Source: Vermiculatibacterium agrestimuris
GTDB lineage: Bacteria > Bacillota > Clostridia > Oscillospirales > Oscillospiraceae
Assembly: GCF_943193085.1 (NCBI RefSeq)
Contig: NZ_CALPCU010000014.1
Coordinates: 1-64,000 of the forward strand
DNA length: 64,000 bases
Direction of reading: 5' to 3'
Positions 1-7,274 of the stretch are shown one piece after another; within the stretch, counting starts at the first letter, position 1, and each line of letters opens with the position of its first letter. Below the pieces are notes generated by a model that had not been told where the DNA came from, searched no databases, and was given only the letters and a program-made list of their open reading frames with translations. Position numbers and translations under genes: made by a program.

Positions 1-39
<39 letters not shown>

Positions 40-71
40 CTTCTTTTTCCCCATAATAGAGCCGGAACTGC

Positions 72-584
72 TTACAGTGTCAGGGAGGGCGCGGAGTAGA
101 CCCGGCTCTTCAGCTCGTTGTCCAGCAGGTACAGGGCCCGGGCGTCGCCGCCGAAGAGCTCCATCTTGGAGATCATGTCGTTGGCGTTGACCTCCTCCTC
201 GCCCTGCTCCTTGACGAACCAGTCCAGGAACTGAGTGGTGCGGAAATCCTTCACCTTGGCGGCGGCGTCGTAAATGGTGTGGATGAGATCGGTGACATAT
301 TCCTCGTGTTTCAGGCCGGCCTTGAGCACGGTCATGGTGTCGGTGAGCTTCACGTCGGGCTTGGCGATGGCGGCAAGCTCCACAGCCACGTTATTGTTCT
401 GGAGATACTTCACAAAGAGCATGGCGTGATCCATCTCCTCCTTGGCCTGCACCTCGTACCAGTTGGCGAACCCGTCCAGGCCCACGTGCTTAAAGTAGTT
501 GGAGAAATCCAGGTACAGATAGGCGGAGTACATCTCCTTGTTCACCTGGTCATTGAGCAGCTTGATGACCTTTTTATCCAGCAT
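72..584 (-). CDS. ftnA: Non-heme ferritin
   Basis: Iron-storage ferritin of about 170 aa, the usual length for a bacterial FtnA-type subunit of a 24-mer cytosolic cage that oxidises Fe(II) and stores it as ferric mineral. The four-helix bundle carries the expected ferroxidase pattern: Glu in NKEMYSAYLYL, the EEMDHAMLF helix (E and H ligands), and the late WFVKEQGEEE segment. I chose the ATG at 584 because AGAAGGAG lies 8 nt upstream; the in-frame GTG at 593 directly abuts that SD sequence and cannot use it. It is transcribed alone from a perfect consensus promoter, divergently from thyA. A Dps or rubrerythrin assignment is unlikely given length and motif order. Confidence 0.95.
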   Translation of the reverse strand: MLDKKVIKLLNDQVNKEMYSAYLYLDFSNYFKHVGLDGFANWYEVQAKEEMDHAMLFVKYLQNNNVAVELAAIAKPDVKLTDTMTVLKAGLKHEEYVTDLIHTIYDAAAKVKDFRTTQFLDWFVKEQGEEEVNANDMISKMELFGGDARALYLLDNELKSRVYSAPSLTL

Positions 585-623
585 GATAAACACTCCTTCT
601 GTATGTTTTTATTGGGCGGCTAC

Positions 624-652
624 ATTATAGTATTCTGCTCGTGGGATGTCAA
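624..652 (-). promoter_or_regulatory. Consensus sigma-A promoter of ferritin gene
   Basis: Read on the minus strand, TTGACA (652-647) and TATAAT (629-624) are separated by exactly 17 bp, a perfect housekeeping promoter. It sits about 40 bp upstream of the ferritin start. I see no clear Fur-like palindrome over it. Confidence 0.85.
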
Positions 653-668
653 GAGTCGGCCTTTCTCC

Positions 669-697
669 TTGCGTTCTGTGTCCTATTCCGCTATAAT
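669..697 (+). promoter_or_regulatory. Promoter of thyA-folA
   Basis: TTGCGT (669-674), 17-bp spacer and TATAAT (692-697), about 37 bp upstream of the thyA ATG. It is back to back with the ferritin promoter within a 140-bp divergent intergenic region. Confidence 0.75.
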
Positions 698-733
698 AAC
701 AATCATAAACAGAGCAAAAAGGGGACTTCTTCC

Positions 734-1564
734 ATGAGCCGTGCCGACCAGCTGTTTTTGAAAAATTGCCGGGATATCCTGGAAAAGGGTGTTTGGGACA
801 CCGGCCAGGCCGTCCGCCCCCGGTGGGCCGACGGCACCCCTGCCCACACGGTGAAGCTCTTTGGCGTGATAGACCGGTACGACCTGCGGGAGGAGTTCCC
901 CATCCTGACGGTGCGGCGGCAGTATCTGAAAAGCGCCGTGGACGAGCTTTTGTGGATCTGGCAGAAGAAGTCCAGCGACATCCACGACCTGGGAAGCCAT
1001 GTCTGGGACGCCTGGGCCGACGAGAGCGGCTCCATCGGCAAGGCCTACGGCTACCAGCTGGGGGTGGAGTACGACTTTCCCGAGGGGCGGATGGATCAGG
1101 TGGACTGGGTGCTACGCGCCCTGAAGCGCGACCCCGCCTCCCGTCGAATGGTCACCAGCATCTTCAACCATCACGACCTGAAGGAGATGGGCCTTCAGCC
1201 CTGCGCCTGGTCTATGACCTTCAACGTCTCCGGCAACACGCTCAACGGCATCCTGAACCAGCGCAGCCAGGACATGCTCACCGCCAACGGCTGGAACGTG
1301 ATGCAGTACGCCGTTTTGCTGATGATGTTCGCCCGGGTCTCCGGCCTGGAGGCGGGGGAGCTTGTCCACGTCATCGCCGACTGCCATATCTATGACCGGC
1401 ACGTGCCCATTGTGGAGGAACTTTTGAAGCGGGAGCCCTTCGCCGCCCCGAAGCTGTGGATGGATCCCGAGGTCACCGACTTTTACGCCTTCACCAAAAA
1501 TTCCTTCCGGCTGGAGGGCTACCAGGCCCACGAGCTGGACGAGAAGATCGAGGTGGCGGTATGA
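734..1564 (+). CDS. thyA: Thymidylate synthase
   Basis: Converts dUMP plus 5,10-methylene-THF to dTMP plus dihydrofolate. The protein is 276 aa. The catalytic cysteine is in LQPCAWSM (family PCH/PCAW motif), and the folate/dUMP-binding segment LNQRSQDMLTANGWNVMQYA follows, matching the QRS-D-x-x-x-G-x-P-x-N-x-x-x-Y block of ThyA with local variation (NGWNV). The HxYxxH-like signature HIYDRHVP, which contacts dUMP, is near residue 220. The ATG at 734 has AAAGGGG about 10 nt upstream; the longer frame to 641 contains no better start. The stop overlaps the folA start (ATGA), as expected because ThyA makes the dihydrofolate that DHFR recycles. Confidence 0.95.
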   Translation: MSRADQLFLKNCRDILEKGVWDTGQAVRPRWADGTPAHTVKLFGVIDRYDLREEFPILTVRRQYLKSAVDELLWIWQKKSSDIHDLGSHVWDAWADESGSIGKAYGYQLGVEYDFPEGRMDQVDWVLRALKRDPASRRMVTSIFNHHDLKEMGLQPCAWSMTFNVSGNTLNGILNQRSQDMLTANGWNVMQYAVLLMMFARVSGLEAGELVHVIADCHIYDRHVPIVEELLKREPFAAPKLWMDPEVTDFYAFTKNSFRLEGYQAHELDEKIEVAV

Positions 1565-2037
1565 AGGCCATCGTGGCGGTGGATGAAAACTGGGCCATCG
1601 GCCATGAGGGCGAGCTGCTGTGCCGCATCTCCGCGGATCTGAAGCGGTTCAAAGCGCTGACTCTGGGCCACCCGGTGATCCTGGGGCGGAAGACCCTGAC
1701 CACCTTCCCCGGGGGGCGTCCCCTGCCGGGGCGGCGGAACCTGATCCTGTCCCGCGACCCCAGCTTCCAGGTGGAGGGCGGAGAGGTTTTTTCCGATATT
1801 CCCGCCCTTTTGGCGGCCAAAACCGATGACAGTATTGTGATCGGCGGCGGTAGTATATACAGAGAGTTATTAGTTTTTTGCGACCTGGTGTACGTCACCA
1901 AGGTCTTGTCCGCCTTCCCCGCCGACGTCTGGTTTCCCGATCTGGACGCCGCGCCGGAGTGGGAGGCGGTGGAAGAAGGCCCTGTTTTAGAGGAAAAGGG
2001 CCTGCGCTTCCGGTATGTGACCTATCGGCGGAGATGA
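1561..2037 (+). CDS. folA: Dihydrofolate reductase
   Basis: Reduces dihydrofolate to tetrahydrofolate with NADPH, closing the thymidylate cycle with the upstream ThyA. The protein is 158 aa, normal for a chromosomal DHFR. Visible hallmarks are the N-terminal MKAIVAVDENWAIGHEGELL (Met20-loop equivalent, here WAIGHEGEL), the GRKTLTTFPG(G)RPLPGRRN cofactor segment, and the IVIGGGSIYRELL glycine motif before the C-terminal strands. The ATG overlaps the thyA stop by 4 bp, so translation is probably coupled. Confidence 0.95.
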   Translation: MKAIVAVDENWAIGHEGELLCRISADLKRFKALTLGHPVILGRKTLTTFPGGRPLPGRRNLILSRDPSFQVEGGEVFSDIPALLAAKTDDSIVIGGGSIYRELLVFCDLVYVTKVLSAFPADVWFPDLDAAPEWEAVEEGPVLEEKGLRFRYVTYRRR

Positions 2038-2079
2038 GAGCGGCCGGCGGCATATCTCTTGCCTGAAGAGGAGAACATT

Positions 2080-2643
2080 ATGTACATTGACGACATTGAG
2101 GCCTATATCCCCCAGGACGAGGCCGAGGCGGCGGAGAAGGAGATCATCCTGGACTATATCCGCCGCGATCCGGACACCATTCTTCTTCGGGAGAACAGGG
2201 CGGCCCACATGACCGCCTCCGGATTCATTCTCAGCGCCGACGGGGAGTGGGTGCTGATGGCCCACCACAACATCTACCGGGTGTGGGCCTGGACGGGGGG
2301 CCACGCCGACGGGGAGGGCGACCTTTTGAAGGTGGCCCTGAAAGAGGCGGAGGAGGAGACCGGGGCCAGTGGGCTCCGCCCCATCTCCAGGCAGATCGCC
2401 TCCCTGGAGATCCTGCCCGTCTGGGGCCATGTGAAGCGGGGAGAGTACGTCCCCAGCCACCTGCATCTGAACGTATCCTATCTGCTCACCGCCGACCGGG
2501 ACGGGCCGCTGTGTGCCCGGGAGGGGGAGAACACCGCCGTGGATTGGCTTCCGGCGGAGGGACTTCTGGAGAGGACCAACGAGTGGCAGATGGATCCCAT
2601 CTACACCAAGCTTTTGGCGCGGGGCCGGAGGCTGCTGGGATAA
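2080..2643 (+). CDS. Nudix hydrolase
   Basis: Nudix-fold hydrolase of 187 aa, predicted to cleave a nucleoside diphosphate linked to another moiety; the substrate cannot be read from sequence. The Nudix box lies around GGHADGEGDLLKVALKEA followed by EEETG. It is close to the consensus GX5EX7REUXEEXGU, but has Lys in place of the Arg and a one-residue offset at the first Glu. The ATG at 2080 is chosen because GAAGAGGAG sits 6-9 nt before it; an in-frame TTG at 2059 lacks an SD. It follows folA by 42 bp and precedes a second, unrelated-looking Nudix gene. Confidence 0.8.
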   Translation: MYIDDIEAYIPQDEAEAAEKEIILDYIRRDPDTILLRENRAAHMTASGFILSADGEWVLMAHHNIYRVWAWTGGHADGEGDLLKVALKEAEEETGASGLRPISRQIASLEILPVWGHVKRGEYVPSHLHLNVSYLLTADRDGPLCAREGENTAVDWLPAEGLLERTNEWQMDPIYTKLLARGRRLLG

Positions 2644-2655
2644 GAGAGGAACGCC

Positions 2656-3255
2656 ATGACCTATGGGGAATTGACTGCCCGCCTGAGCGGACGGACGGAG
2701 AGAGAAAATTTGGGATACGCCGTGCTGGCGCCTATTGTGGAGGAGGAAGACGGGCTCTCCCTCCTCTTTGAGGTGCGCGCCGCCGGCCTGCGCCGCCAGC
2801 CGGGGGAGGTGTGCTTTCCCGGCGGGGCTGTGGAGCCGGGGGAGAGCCCGGAGGAGACCGCCGCGCGGGAGACCCGGGAGGAGCTGGGCCTGGACAGGGA
2901 GAGCCTCGAGCTGGGGCCCCGGCTGCCCCTTGTGCGCCACCAGTCCGGATTCTGCACCCGGCCGGTGGTGGGACGGCTCCTGCCCGGCTGGCGGGAGGCG
3001 CTGAAGCTCAACCGGGACGAGGTGGCGGAGGTGTTTACCGTTCCCCTGGACTTTTTTCGGGATACGCCGCCGGAGGAATATACCTGCCAGGTGGTCACCC
3101 TGCCCCCGGAGGATTTTCCCCACGCCAGGCTGGGGTTCCCCCAGGGCTACCAGTGGCTGCGGGGAGAGTGCTCCGTACCAGTGTGGATGTGGCGGGGCCG
3201 TCCCATTTGGGGCCTCACCGCCCGGATGGTGAAGGGCCTGGTGGAGGCGCTGTGA
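2656..3255 (+). CDS. CoA pyrophosphatase-type Nudix hydrolase
   Basis: A 199-aa Nudix protein resembling the NudL/NUDT7 CoA-pyrophosphatase group, which cleaves CoA or oxidised CoA to phosphopantetheine and 3',5'-ADP. The group-specific pattern before the box is present (LLFEVRAAGLRRQPGEVCFP then GG), followed by a good Nudix box GGAVEPGESPEETAARET then REELGL. The conserved Arg-rich and FPGG features separate it from the preceding Nudix gene. GAGAGGAACGCC precedes the ATG. It overlaps the next gene's GTG start by 4 bp. Substrate assignment is by family resemblance only. Confidence 0.8.
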   Translation: MTYGELTARLSGRTERENLGYAVLAPIVEEEDGLSLLFEVRAAGLRRQPGEVCFPGGAVEPGESPEETAARETREELGLDRESLELGPRLPLVRHQSGFCTRPVVGRLLPGWREALKLNRDEVAEVFTVPLDFFRDTPPEEYTCQVVTLPPEDFPHARLGFPQGYQWLRGECSVPVWMWRGRPIWGLTARMVKGLVEAL

Positions 3256-3875
3256 AGGGCGGCATGGAGCGGCTGGGCCGCTATACCTACCGCTGGGGGG
3301 AGACCTGCTTTCCCCTGGGTGCGGACTCCCTGGCCCTGGGGCGGTTCTGCACCCTGAAGAGTGGGGACGCCGTGCTGGATCTGGGCTGCGGGGCGGGGCT
3401 GCTGCTGCTTTTGTGCAAAGAGAGGGAGCGCTCGGTTTCCCTCCTTGGCGTGGAGATCGAACCCCGGGCCGCCGAACTGGCCAGGGAGAACCTGGCGGAA
3501 AACGGCCTGGAAGGGGAGATCCTGACCGCCGATTTGCGGACGTGCGCCCTGCCGCGGGCCGACCTGGTGGTGTCCAATCCGCCCTGGTACGCCAAGGGCG
3601 CGGGGAAAGAGGGCGGCCCCGGACGGATGGAGCTGTGCGCCCTGCCGGAGCTGTGCGCCACCGCCGGACGGGCCCTGTCCCACAGGGGCCGCTTCACCCT
3701 GGTACACGACCCGAAGCGTCTTGCGGAGCTGATGAGCGCCCTGTGCCGGGAGGGCCTGGAGCCCAAGCGGCTCCAATTTTGCCGCCACAGCCCGGAAAAG
3801 GAGCCCTACGCCGTGCTTTTGGAGGCGGTAAAGGGCGGCCGGCCCGGACTGGCCGTGCTGCCCGATCATCTGTAA
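3252..3875 (+). CDS. tRNA1(Val) (adenine37-N6)-methyltransferase-like protein
   Basis: Class I SAM-dependent N6-adenine methyltransferase of the YfiC/TrmN6 type. It has the SAM-binding motif I VLDLGCGAGLLLLLC, the acidic motif II VEIEP, and the catalytic NPPW motif in VVSNPPWYAKGAG typical of N6-adenine RNA methylases. A short N-terminal segment YTYRWGETCFPLGADSLALG corresponds to the TrmN substrate-binding leader. I use the GTG at 3252, which forms a GTGA overlap with the upstream stop and has GGAGG 4 nt before it; the ATG at 3264 is an alternative. The rsmI gene for an rRNA methyltransferase follows, so the pair fits an RNA modification unit. Confidence 0.75.
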   Translation: MKGGMERLGRYTYRWGETCFPLGADSLALGRFCTLKSGDAVLDLGCGAGLLLLLCKERERSVSLLGVEIEPRAAELARENLAENGLEGEILTADLRTCALPRADLVVSNPPWYAKGAGKEGGPGRMELCALPELCATAGRALSHRGRFTLVHDPKRLAELMSALCREGLEPKRLQFCRHSPEKEPYAVLLEAVKGGRPGLAVLPDHL

Positions 3876-3888
3876 AGGAGGCCAAGCC

Positions 3889-4716
3889 ATGGCCGGAACG
3901 CTCTATCTGGTGCCCACCCCCATCGGCAACCTGGGGGACGTCTCCCGCCGGGCGGCGGAGGTGCTGGGGGCGGTGGATCTCATCGCCGCCGAGGATACCC
4001 GGGTGACCTTGAAGCTGCTCAACCATCTGGGGCTGAAAAAGCCCCTGGTGAGCTATTACCGCCACAACACCGACCTGGCGGGGGAGCAGCTTTTGGAACG
4101 GCTCCTGGCCGGGGAGAATGTGGCCCTGGTCACCGACGCGGGCACTCCCGCCGTCTCCGACCCCGGGGAGGCTTTGGTGGCTCTGTGCGCCCGGCATGGG
4201 GTGGTGGTGACGGCCCTGCCGGGGCCCTGTGCCCTTACCACTGCCCTCAGCGTGTCCGGCCTGCCCACGGCCCGGTTTACCTTTGAGGGCTTTCTGCCCA
4301 TGAACAGAAAAAACCGCCGGGCTCAGCTGGAGAGCCTGGGGTCAGAAGAGCGCACCATGATCTTTTACGAGGCCCCCCACAAGCTTATGGCCACCCTGGC
4401 CGATCTGAGGGAGACCTTTGGGCCACAGCGGCGCGTCGCCCTGTGCCGGGAGCTGACCAAGCTCCACGAGGAGGTCTTGCGCACGACCCTGGGCCAGGCG
4501 GCGGAGCATTACGAGGGCCAGAGCCCCCGGGGAGAGTTCGTGCTGGTGGTGGAAGGGGCGGCGCCCAGAGAAGAGGAGAGGGCCTCCATAGAGGAGGCCC
4601 TGGAACAGGTGGAGGCGCTCTGCGCCCAGGGGCTGTCCCGCAAGGATGCGGTAAAGCAGACCGCCAAGGCCCTGGGTCTTTCCCGAAACGAGCTCTACGC
4701 GGCGGCGGTGAAATAG
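3889..4716 (+). CDS. rsmI: 16S rRNA (cytidine1402-2'-O)-methyltransferase
   Basis: RsmI 2'-O-methylates C1402 in the decoding centre of 16S rRNA using SAM. The N-terminal signature TLYLVPTPIGNLGDVSRRA is almost diagnostic, followed by LIAAEDTRVTLKLLNHLG, the ALVTDAGTPAVSDPG SAM-binding segment and GFLPMNRKNRR. Length 275 aa is normal. AAAGGAGG lies 7 nt before the ATG. It ends only 2 bp from the end of convergent murI, with no visible terminator between them, so the two transcripts probably overlap. Confidence 0.95.
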   Translation: MAGTLYLVPTPIGNLGDVSRRAAEVLGAVDLIAAEDTRVTLKLLNHLGLKKPLVSYYRHNTDLAGEQLLERLLAGENVALVTDAGTPAVSDPGEALVALCARHGVVVTALPGPCALTTALSVSGLPTARFTFEGFLPMNRKNRRAQLESLGSEERTMIFYEAPHKLMATLADLRETFGPQRRVALCRELTKLHEEVLRTTLGQAAEHYEGQSPRGEFVLVVEGAAPREEERASIEEALEQVEALCAQGLSRKDAVKQTAKALGLSRNELYAAAVK

Positions 4717-4718
4717 GA

Positions 4719-5531
4719 TCAGTATTTTTCGATCTCGATCCGCTCTACGCTGCCCTCCACGTCCTCGCCCAGGAAAATGCCCGCCAGCCGGGCGAAGTCC
4801 TGGGTGGAGTCGCTGACGAAATAGCGGCGCTGTCCCGTCTCCCGCCGGGCCAGAAGGCCCTGGGCCTCCAAAGCCCGGGCGGCGTGGACGGCGCAGACCG
4901 CCCCGGTGTCGATCAGCGTCACCTGGGGGCCCATGACCTGGCCCACCACGTCCCGCAGGAGGGGATAGTGGGTACAGCCCAGCACCAGAGTGTCCACTCC
5001 GGCGCTGCGCAGGGGCTGCAGGTATTCCTCCGCCACCAGCTCCACCACCTGGTCGCCGGGGCGGAAGCGGCCGTTTTCCACCAGGGGGACGAAGAGGGGA
5101 CAGGGCCGGGAAAAGACCTCCAGCCGGGGGGCCAGCTGGGCGATCTCCCGCTCATAGGCCCCGGAGCGGATGGAGGCCGCCGTACCGATAAGGCCCACCT
5201 TCCCGTTGCGGGTGGTCGCCGCGGCCGCCTGGGCCGCGGGGCCCACTACTCCGAAGATGGGCAGGTCGTTCTCCGCCGACAGCTCGGTCAGCGCGTTGGC
5301 GGAGACGGTGCCGCAGGCGATAATGATGGCCTTGGGATCAAAGGAGCGCAAAAAGGCCACATCCTGCCGGGCATAGCGCAGAATGATCTCCCGGCTGCGG
5401 CCGCCGTAGGGCACCCGGCCGGTGTCGCCGAAATAGATGAGCTCCTCTCCCGGCAGCAGCCGCCGCAGCTCCCGCAGGGCGGTGAGGCCGCCCAGGCCGG
5501 AGTCGAAGACCCCGATGGGCCGTGGATCCAT
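4719..5531 (-). CDS. murI: Glutamate racemase
   Basis: Cofactor-independent racemase supplying D-glutamate for peptidoglycan. The N-terminus GVFDSGLGGLTALRELRR and the two catalytic cysteine motifs are present: first Cys in IIACGTVSAN and second in LGCTHYPLL. The family norm after the first Cys is usually CNT; here it is CGT, so the Asn is replaced by Gly. FGDTGRVPYGGRS is the conserved active-site loop. The start is ATG at 5531 with GGAG 8 nt upstream; the in-frame GTG at 5540 overlaps the SD. Monocistronic and convergent with rsmI. Confidence 0.92.
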   Translation of the reverse strand: MDPRPIGVFDSGLGGLTALRELRRLLPGEELIYFGDTGRVPYGGRSREIILRYARQDVAFLRSFDPKAIIIACGTVSANALTELSAENDLPIFGVVGPAAQAAAATTRNGKVGLIGTAASIRSGAYEREIAQLAPRLEVFSRPCPLFVPLVENGRFRPGDQVVELVAEEYLQPLRSAGVDTLVLGCTHYPLLRDVVGQVMGPQVTLIDTGAVCAVHAARALEAQGLLARRETGQRRYFVSDSTQDFARLAGIFLGEDVEGSVERIEIEKY

Positions 5532-5660
5532 ACCTCTCACTCCTTCGTCTGTGATCTGGAAATATTTTATGAACGGGTCACTTTCTTATGATATGTCCTT
5601 TTGACGGGAAAGGCAAGTGGATTTTTTCGGCCCTTTCCAAAAAGCGGCGGCGTGGTCTGT

Positions 5661-5688
5661 TTGACATTTTTCAATGTGGGATTATAAT
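5661..5688 (+). promoter_or_regulatory. Strong promoter upstream of hypothetical gene 5748
   Basis: TTGACA (5661-5666), 16-bp spacer, TATAAT (5683-5688): full consensus at both hexamers. It lies about 60 bp upstream of the ATG at 5748, in the 216-bp divergent gap from murI. Confidence 0.8.
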
Positions 5689-5747
5689 ATAGGGTAAACT
5701 GGAGCGTGAAAGAACTTCGTTTATTCGGGCAGGGAGGTGCGCCCATC

Positions 5748-6164
5748 ATGCGTTTAGAGTTGACGCGCAAGCAATTTCGCCGCTTGCTGGATATGGCCTA
5801 TATCGGCAACTGGATCTTGAACTCCACCCGGGGGGAGGATCGCTTCGCCGATTATGACGAGGTGGAGAGTCTCCTGTTCCAAAGGGCCAAGGAGCTGGGG
5901 ATGGATACCCTCACGGAGTATTGGCAGGGCGCTGCCGTGCCCTCTCAGGCATTTGCCGAGGGCGGCATCCACGAGGCCATCATCGAATATGAAAATAACG
6001 TCTTTTTTGATATCCTGGCCGAGGATCTGGCGAGAAGGGATATGGACGATGTGCCCATCGACGAGAGCAACTACCAGGAACTGGCCTCCCGTATTGAGGC
6101 ATATATCGCTGAGTTCGAGCAGCACGGCACGGACAACATCCTGGTGGACACCGGGAGCGCGTGA
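5748..6164 (+). CDS. Hypothetical protein, 138 aa
   Basis: I do not recognise a named family. The product is acidic and soluble with no signal peptide or membrane segment. The N-terminus begins with basic, helix-prone LTRKQFRRLLDMAYIGNWIL, and the rest is rich in Asp/Glu and helical (for example FFDILAEDLARRDMDD). A GGGAGG sits about 10 nt before the ATG at 5748, and a consensus promoter lies upstream, so it is probably expressed. The next gene encodes an IclR regulator 110 bp downstream; whether they are cotranscribed is unclear. Confidence 0.7.
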   Translation: MRLELTRKQFRRLLDMAYIGNWILNSTRGEDRFADYDEVESLLFQRAKELGMDTLTEYWQGAAVPSQAFAEGGIHEAIIEYENNVFFDILAEDLARRDMDDVPIDESNYQELASRIEAYIAEFEQHGTDNILVDTGSA

Positions 6165-6274
6165 CCGACGGCGGAGAACTTTGCCCCCGCCTGCCTGGCC
6201 CACTGTGCCACCCGGTGGCTGGAGGATGAGGCGGGGTCACAATAAGGAATGGGAAAGAAAAGGAGATCCAAATT

Positions 6275-7069
6275 ATGCCGGCTAAGCTCTCAAAACTGAA
6301 CCAATCTGTGGAGAAATCCCTCCAAATCATTGAAATTCTGGCAAAGGAGCGCAGCCCCATGCGCCTCCAGGACATTGCCGCCGCCTGTGGGATGCCGGCG
6401 AGCACGGTACTTCGTATGCTGAACACCCTGCTGGTGTACGGCTACATAAACCAGGATCCCGTCAGCCTGCAGTATTCCCTCTCGCTGAAGTTTGCCCAGA
6501 TCGGCAGCGTGGTCTGTGAGACCGTCAGTCTCCGGGACATCGCCCATCCCTTTTTGGTGAAGCTCTCCCGCAGCTGCAGCGAGTCCTCCTGCCTGGCGGT
6601 GGAGGAGAATATGGAGGTGGTCTACACCGACGTGCAGGATGGGCCGGACAATATGCTCAAGATCATGCAGCGCATCGGCAAACGGGCCCCCATGCACGCT
6701 ACAGGCATCGGCAAGCTGCTGCTGCTCAACTATGACAACAAGGCCATCGACCGGTATATCAAGGAGAAGGGCCTGCCCGTCCTGTCCCCCAACACCCTGA
6801 CCACCAAGAAGGCCCTGCTGGAGGAGCTGGAGAGGATCCGGAAGCAGGGCTATGCCATGGACAATGAGGAGTGCGAGCTGGGCGCCCGCTGTGTGGCCGC
6901 GCCCATCCGGGATTACACCGGGCGCATTGTGGCCGGCATCAGCGTCTCCGGCCCCCTCTCCCGGCTGCCGATGACGGATATCGAGAAGGTGGCCCCTCTG
7001 GTGGTGGAGACGGCAGAGGATATCTCCAAGCTGCTGGCCTACGATGCCAAAGCCGCGGGGAAGGAATGA
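6275..7069 (+). CDS. IclR family transcriptional regulator
   Basis: A 264-aa regulator with the IclR arrangement: N-terminal winged HTH (about residues 8-70, SLQIIEILAKERSPMRLQDI then AAACGMPASTVLRMLNTL) and a C-terminal effector domain (about 85-255) with the ARCVAAPIRDYTGRIVAGIS signature that binds small organic acids in this family. AAAGGAG precedes the ATG. It lies directly upstream, in the same direction, of the gcl-hyi-hprA operon, separated by a terminator and a promoter carrying an inverted repeat, so it is the natural candidate regulator. IclR proteins can repress or activate; glyoxylate and pyruvate are known effectors in the family. Confidence 0.93.
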   Translation: MPAKLSKLNQSVEKSLQIIEILAKERSPMRLQDIAAACGMPASTVLRMLNTLLVYGYINQDPVSLQYSLSLKFAQIGSVVCETVSLRDIAHPFLVKLSRSCSESSCLAVEENMEVVYTDVQDGPDNMLKIMQRIGKRAPMHATGIGKLLLLNYDNKAIDRYIKEKGLPVLSPNTLTTKKALLEELERIRKQGYAMDNEECELGARCVAAPIRDYTGRIVAGISVSGPLSRLPMTDIEKVAPLVVETAEDISKLLAYDAKAAGKE

Positions 7070-7100
7070 CCCGCGGGCAAGGGGCCGGAGAATAGGGAAG

Positions 7101-7138
7101 TGCTCAGGATACCGCTTGTGCGGCGTCCTGGGCATTTT
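7101..7138 (+). terminator. Terminator after iclR gene
   Basis: Imperfect stem from TGCTCAGGA (7101-7109) to TCCTGGGCA (near 7126-7134) with an inner CCGC/GCGG helix and a TTGT loop, followed by TTTT. It separates the regulator from the glyoxylate operon. Confidence 0.65.
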
Positions 7139-7185
7139 GTGCATGGAGATCCATAAAAATGAGGGGTTTGTCCCCCAAAAACGCA

Positions 7186-7214
7186 TTGACACCCAGAAGG
7201 AAATATGGTATCAT
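7186..7214 (+). promoter_or_regulatory. Promoter of gcl operon
   Basis: TTGACA (7186-7191), 17-bp spacer, TATCAT (7209-7214) with an upstream TGG. The same hexamer pair and spacing recur at the TRAP operon promoter (50489-50517). Confidence 0.8.
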
Positions 7215-7218
7215 AAAA

Positions 7219-7235
7219 ATGAAATCAAATTTCAT
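7219..7235. promoter_or_regulatory. Putative IclR operator, ATGAAAT-N3-ATTTCAT
   Basis: Perfect 7-bp inverted repeat ATGAAAT (7219-7225), spacer CAA, ATTTCAT (7229-7235), covering the predicted +1 region of the gcl promoter. A second partial repeat continues at 7229-7245 (ATTTCAT-AGA-ATAAAAT). The placement fits a repressor site. IclR binding is inferred from adjacency. Confidence 0.55.
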
Positions 7236-7274
7236 AGAATAAAATATCAAAATGATGCGAAAAGGAGTAGTGTT

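Noticed and set aside
2080..3255. Two adjacent Nudix genes as a recent tandem duplication
   Set aside because: Outside the Nudix box they share no clear similarity and belong to different subgroups.
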